From an uncultured Collinsella sp. (GTDB lineage: Bacteria; Actinomycetota; Coriobacteriia; Coriobacteriales; Coriobacteriaceae), in contig UQTU01000023.1 in the NCBI GenBank assembly GCA_900544135.1, forward strand, positions 1 through 23,277: a stretch of 23,277 nucleotides of DNA, written 5' to 3'. Numbering within the stretch: position 1 is the first letter of the stretch; every line of letters begins with the position of its first letter. Positions 20,315 to 23,277 of the stretch are shown one piece after another. The position numbers and the translations under genes are program-made. The notes under the pieces are model-generated. The model worked only from the letters and a program-made list of their open reading frames with translations. It ran no database searches and was not told the origin of the DNA.

Positions 20315-20347
20315 GACCGGCTTGCCCGCAGGCTAGCCGGTCTTTTT
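20315..20347 (+). terminator. Terminator of tatA
   Basis: The stem 20315-20322/20335-20342 (8 bp) encloses a 3-bp inner helix (20324-20326/20331-20333) and is followed by TTTTT (20343-20347). Confidence 0.9.
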
Positions 20348-20395
20348 CGTTTTGTTGACAGTTGATTGTTTGATCAGAGTTGGGGAGATATCCGT

Positions 20396-20866
20396 ATGGA
20401 CGCAAGCCAGATCGTACTGACCGCTGAGGGCCGCCAGAAGCTCGTCGAGGAGCTCGCCTGGCGTGAGGGCGATTACGCCAAGGAGATCGTCGAGGACATC
20501 AAGGAAGCCCGCGCGTTCGGCGACCTTTCGGAGAACTCCGAGTACGATGCCGCCAAGGACAAGCAGGCCCAGAATGCTGCTCGTATCGCCGAGATCCAGG
20601 CCATTCTTGCCAACGCTCAGGTTGCTGCCACCACGGGCGACCTGACCGTCTCCATCGGTTCCACCGTTTCGCTGATTGATCCCAACGGCGAGGTCATGGA
20701 AGTCACGCTCGTCGGTACCACCGAGACCAACTCGCTCGAGCACAAGATTTCCAACGAGTCTCCGGTCGGTCACGCCATCATTGGTCACGGCGAGGGCGAT
20801 TCCGTCGAGGTCGTTACGCCTTCCGGCAAGACTCGCGTCTACACCATCGCCAAGATCGCACGCTAG
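20396..20866 (+). CDS. greA: Transcription elongation factor GreA
   Basis: GreA enters the RNA polymerase secondary channel and stimulates cleavage of backtracked transcripts. The 156-residue protein shows the N-terminal coiled-coil (about 1-75), with the tip motif FGDLSENSEYDAAKD carrying the catalytic acidic pair D43 and E46, and the C-terminal FKBP-like domain ending in the SPVGHAIIGHGEGD region (about 122-135) and VYTIAKI. ATG 20396 was chosen because GGGGAGA (20382-20388) precedes it by 7 nt; an ATG at 20366 would add ten residues before that site. A TTGACA at 20355-20360 follows the tatA terminator, but no good -10 pairs with it. greA-lysS adjacency is widespread in bacteria. Confidence 0.95.
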   Translation: MDASQIVLTAEGRQKLVEELAWREGDYAKEIVEDIKEARAFGDLSENSEYDAAKDKQAQNAARIAEIQAILANAQVAATTGDLTVSIGSTVSLIDPNGEVMEVTLVGTTETNSLEHKISNESPVGHAIIGHGEGDSVEVVTPSGKTRVYTIAKIAR

Positions 20867-20894
20867 ACCACGGTCCCGCGTAAAGGTATGTTTT

Positions 20895-20927
20895 CGCTCC
20901 CTGGGACCGAATCCTGGGGAGCGTTTT
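20895..20927 (+). terminator. Hairpin terminator or attenuator between greA and lysS
   Basis: A perfect 7-bp stem (20895-20901/20917-20923) with a 15-nt loop is followed by TTTT (20924-20927). Only 18 bases separate it from lysS and no promoter is evident between them, so partial readthrough is needed for lysS. Confidence 0.7.
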
Positions 20928-20945
20928 AGTTTGAGGAGCTAACTT

Positions 20946-22910
20946 ATGGCAGAGAACCAGAACGCCGCCGATCAGGCATCGACGCTCAACGACGAGCGCG
21001 CCACCCGCCTGGTCAAGCGCGCCGCCCTGTTCGAGGCGGGCCAGAACCCCTATCCTGAGCACTCTGAGCTTGAGGACTACGTCGCCGATATCGAGGCTAA
21101 GTACGCCGATCTTGCCGATGGTGAGGACACCGAGGATGTCGTGAAGATTGCCGGCCGTGTGGTCGCCAAGCGCGGTCAGGGCAAGATCATGTTCATCGTC
21201 GTGCGCGATGCGACTGCCGAGATTCAACTGTTCTGCCGCATCAACGACATGGACGAGGCTGCCTGGAATACGCTCAAGGCCCTCGACCTGGGCGACATCC
21301 TGGGCGTGACCGGCGTGGTCGTGCGCACCAAGCGCGGCCAGCTTTCCGTTGCCCCTGAGAGCGCGACCCTGCTTTCCAAGGCCGTTCGTCCGCTGCCCGA
21401 GAAGTTCCACGGTCTTTCCGACAAGGAGACCCGCTATCGCCAGCGCTATGTCGACCTGATCGCCAACGACGACGTTCGTGAGACCTTCCGTAAGCGTTCG
21501 CAGATTCTCTCCACCTTCCGTCGCTTTATGGAGTCCGACGGCTACATGGAGGTCGAGACCCCCATCCTGCAGACCATCCAGGGTGGTGCCACGGCCAAGC
21601 CGTTCATTACCCACTTCAACGCGCTCGATCAGGAGTGCTACCTGCGTATTGCCACCGAGCTGCACCTCAAGCGCTGCATCGTCGGTGGTTTTGAGCGCGT
21701 GTTCGAGATCGGCCGCATCTTCCGTAACGAGGGCATGGACCTTACCCACAACCCCGAGTTCACCACGATGGAGGCCTACCGTGCCTTCTCCGACCTCGAG
21801 GGCATGAAGGCGCTCGCCCAAGGTGTCATCAAGGCTGCCAACAAGGCCATCGGCAACCCCGAGGTCATTGAGTACCAGGGCCAGACCATCGACCTTTCTG
21901 GTGAGTGGGCCAGCCGTCCCATGACCGACATCGTCTCCGACGTGCTCGGCAAGCAGGTCACCATCGACACGCCGGTCGAGGAGCTTGCTGCCGCCGCGCG
22001 CGAGAAGGGCCTGGAGATCAAGCCCGAGTGGACTGCTGGCAAGATCATCGCCGAGATTTACGATGAGCTGGGCGAGGACACCATCGTCAACCCGACGTTC
22101 GTGTGCGATTACCCCATCGAGGTCAGCCCGCTTGCCAAGCGTTTTGAGGACGACCCGCGCCTGACGCACCGCTTTGAGCTGGTCATCGCCGGTCACGAGT
22201 ACGCCAACGCGTTCTCCGAGCTCAACGACCCGGTCGACCAGGCCGAGCGCTTTGCCGCCCAGATGGCCGAGAAGGCCGGCGGTGACGACGAGGCCATGGA
22301 GTATGACGAGGATTACGTGCGCGCCCTCGAGTACGGTATGCCTCCCGCGGGCGGCATCGGCATCGGTATCGACCGCGTGGTCATGCTGCTCACCAACCAG
22401 GCTTCTATCCGCGACGTGCTGCTGTTCCCGCACATGAAGCCCGAGAAGGGTTTCCAGTCCGGTGCCGCTGCCGCCAAGGCTGCCGAGGCCGGCAACGCCG
22501 CGAGCCCGTTCGTTAAGTCGCTTAAGCCCACGCTCGATTACTCCAAGATCGCCGTTGAGCCGCTGTTTGAGGAGTTCGTCGACTTTGATACCTTCTCCAA
22601 GAGCGACTTCCGCGCTGTGAAGGTCAAGGCATGCGAGGCCGTCAAGAAGTCCAAGAAGCTGCTGAACTTTACGCTCGACGACGGCACCGGCACCGACCGC
22701 ACCATCCTCTCCGGTATTCACGAGTACTACGAGCCCGAGGACCTGGTCGGTAAGACCCTGCTCGCCATCACCAATCTGCCTCCGCGCAAGATGATGGGCA
22801 TCCCCAGCTGCGGCATGCTGATCAGCGCTGTCCACGAGGAGGAGGGCGAGGAGCGCCTCAACCTGATCCAGCTCGATGCTTCCATCCCCGCCGGCGCAAA
22901 GATGTACTAA
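20946..22910 (+). CDS. lysS: Lysyl-tRNA synthetase, class II, with C-terminal tRNA-binding domain
   Basis: This enzyme charges tRNA-Lys with lysine using ATP. Residues 1-497 are a complete bacterial LysRS. The anticodon-binding OB fold lies at about 65-145, motif 1 near FMESDGYMEVETPIL (194-208), motif 2 FEIGRIFRNEGMD (253-265) followed by HNPEFT, and motif 3 GIGIDRVVMLLT (472-483). An Ala-rich linker (about 503-540) then leads to a second OB-fold of the EMAP-II/Trbp111 type (about 545-654), with FRAVKVKACEAVKKSKKLL, SGIHEYYEPEDLVGK and MMGIPSCGMLIS. That module is normally found at the C terminus of methionyl-tRNA synthetase or as a free tRNA-binding protein. The total of 654 residues far exceeds the ~500 typical for LysRS. 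ATG 20946 follows GAGGAG (20933-20938). Confidence 0.95.
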   Translation: MAENQNAADQASTLNDERATRLVKRAALFEAGQNPYPEHSELEDYVADIEAKYADLADGEDTEDVVKIAGRVVAKRGQGKIMFIVVRDATAEIQLFCRINDMDEAAWNTLKALDLGDILGVTGVVVRTKRGQLSVAPESATLLSKAVRPLPEKFHGLSDKETRYRQRYVDLIANDDVRETFRKRSQILSTFRRFMESDGYMEVETPILQTIQGGATAKPFITHFNALDQECYLRIATELHLKRCIVGGFERVFEIGRIFRNEGMDLTHNPEFTTMEAYRAFSDLEGMKALAQGVIKAANKAIGNPEVIEYQGQTIDLSGEWASRPMTDIVSDVLGKQVTIDTPVEELAAAAREKGLEIKPEWTAGKIIAEIYDELGEDTIVNPTFVCDYPIEVSPLAKRFEDDPRLTHRFELVIAGHEYANAFSELNDPVDQAERFAAQMAEKAGGDDEAMEYDEDYVRALEYGMPPAGGIGIGIDRVVMLLTNQASIRDVLLFPHMKPEKGFQSGAAAAKAAEAGNAASPFVKSLKPTLDYSKIAVEPLFEEFVDFDTFSKSDFRAVKVKACEAVKKSKKLLNFTLDDGTGTDRTILSGIHEYYEPEDLVGKTLLAITNLPPRKMMGIPSCGMLISAVHEEEGEERLNLIQLDASIPAGAKMY

Positions 22911-22913
22911 CTA

Positions 22914-22940
22914 GTTACGCGGTTCTACGAACCGCGTAAC
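22914..22940. repeat. Perfect 12-bp hairpin, copy B of a pair
   Basis: GTTACGCGGTTC (22914-22925) pairs fully with 22929-22940 around a 3-nt loop, three bases after the lysS stop. Eleven of the 12 stem positions match the hairpin after dtd (18397-18424), with the differing base compensated on the other arm. No T run follows. Confidence 0.8.
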
Positions 22941-22989
22941 GGCTCGACGCTGCGCGGGCCGCATTTGGACAATCTGACGTTCAACTTCA

Positions 22990-23025
22990 AGGGCGCGACC
23001 AAAAGGTCAGCGCCCTTTCGTTTCA
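22990..23025 (+). terminator. Probable terminator after lysS
   Basis: AAGGGCGC (22990-22997) pairs with 23011-23018, and the inner GACC/GGTC (22998-23001/23006-23009) extends the stem with one bulged A and an AAAA loop. The T-rich tail CTTTCGTTTC is interrupted, so efficiency is uncertain. Confidence 0.6.
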
Positions 23026-23277
23026 CGTCACCTTGTCACAAATGCGACCCGCTCGCTGACTTATGCTCAACCTGCGGCGCCATTTTTCTTGAAGGCACCT
23101 TGCTCGCTCTGGCGGGCTTTCGCTCATATGACCCAATCCGCTGTCAAGAGCCACAATGGCCCCGCCGACCGCTTGCAATCGGTCGGCGGGGCCTGCCGTT
23201 AACCCGTCCCGGTCCGCCCCCGGCATGTCATCGACGCCTTCGGCTCAGTCTCATATCCGCGGATACCGTTCTGTCGG
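23026..23277. other. Non-coding end of the window with a strong hairpin
   Basis: I find no convincing gene here. A perfect 13-bp, very G+C-rich stem (23158-23170/23181-23193) with a 10-nt loop stands out; no T run follows on either strand. A 67-codon minus-strand frame at 23023-23226 runs straight through this hairpin and shows no family resemblance. Confidence 0.5.

Noticed and set aside
20355..20384. TTGACA at 20355-20360 as a complete greA promoter
   Set aside because: No -10-like hexamer at 15-19 bp; left as a possibility in the greA entry only.
20814..22835. 673-codon open frame antisense to lysS
   Set aside because: It mirrors lysS, whose G/C third-position bias removes stops on the other strand. 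The translation resembles no family and has no ribosome site.
23023..23226. 67-codon minus-strand frame at the window end
   Set aside because: It crosses a strong hairpin, has no family resemblance and no clear ribosome site.
1..23277. CRISPR array, transposase, integrase or phage genes
   Set aside because: No regularly spaced repeats and no such protein motifs on either strand; the only mobile-like signals are the short non-coding repeats reported above.

Overview
The window looks like a housekeeping stretch of chromosome from a G+C-rich actinobacterium of the class Coriobacteriia, most likely Collinsella or a close relative. That assignment is inference from codon use and family resemblance. 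It rests on strong G/C bias at third codon positions, an L-lysine-type MurE, a lysyl-tRNA synthetase carrying an extra C-terminal tRNA-binding domain, and tRNAs with encoded CCA. All protein genes are on the + strand. I see no transposase, integrase, phage gene or CRISPR array.

Layout. 1-416 is non-coding and dominated by very strong hairpins plus an intrinsic terminator that reads on the minus strand. 417-3903 is a riboflavin import operon: an FMN riboswitch, the substrate-binding protein RibU, a single-chain double ECF ATPase and the EcfT membrane subunit, with overlapping ORFs. Two tandem, paralogous FMN-binding split-barrel proteins follow (3934-4845). 4989-9998 is the ornithine branch of arginine synthesis, argC-argJ-argB-argD. 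It is preceded by two ArgR-type operator boxes spaced exactly 21 bp centre to centre, and interrupted between argC and argJ by a branched terminator-like RNA structure. 9999-10874 holds no protein gene. It contains a terminator, a 216-bp AT-rich element with 32-bp inverted ends, a ~187-bp tandem duplication carrying a truncated tRNA-Val 3' end, and an intact tRNA-Val on the minus strand.

10875-12755 is asnB (asparagine synthetase). 12867-18396 is a cell-wall and quality-control run: murE, a HAD phosphatase, murI, rph, rdgB and dtd. 18580-19775 is veg-ispE, driven by a clear promoter. tRNA-Pro, a TatA-type protein, greA and lysS follow. The last 367 bases carry three hairpins and no convincing gene.

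How it fits together. Riboflavin import feeds FMN and FAD pools, the riboswitch senses FMN, and the two small flavoproteins downstream are plausible FMN users. ArgJ can recycle the acetyl group, so argCJBD makes N-acetylornithine and then ornithine economically under ArgR control; argF, argG, argH and argR are not in this window. MurI supplies D-glutamate, and MurE adds the third stem-peptide residue, by family resemblance L-lysine (or possibly ornithine) rather than diaminopimelate. RdgB and Dtd remove non-canonical nucleotides and D-aminoacyl-tRNAs. The most unusual items are the LysS fusion, the riboswitch whose P1 helix contains part of the Shine-Dalgarno region, the argC-argJ RNA structure, and the repeat cluster next to tRNA-Val.
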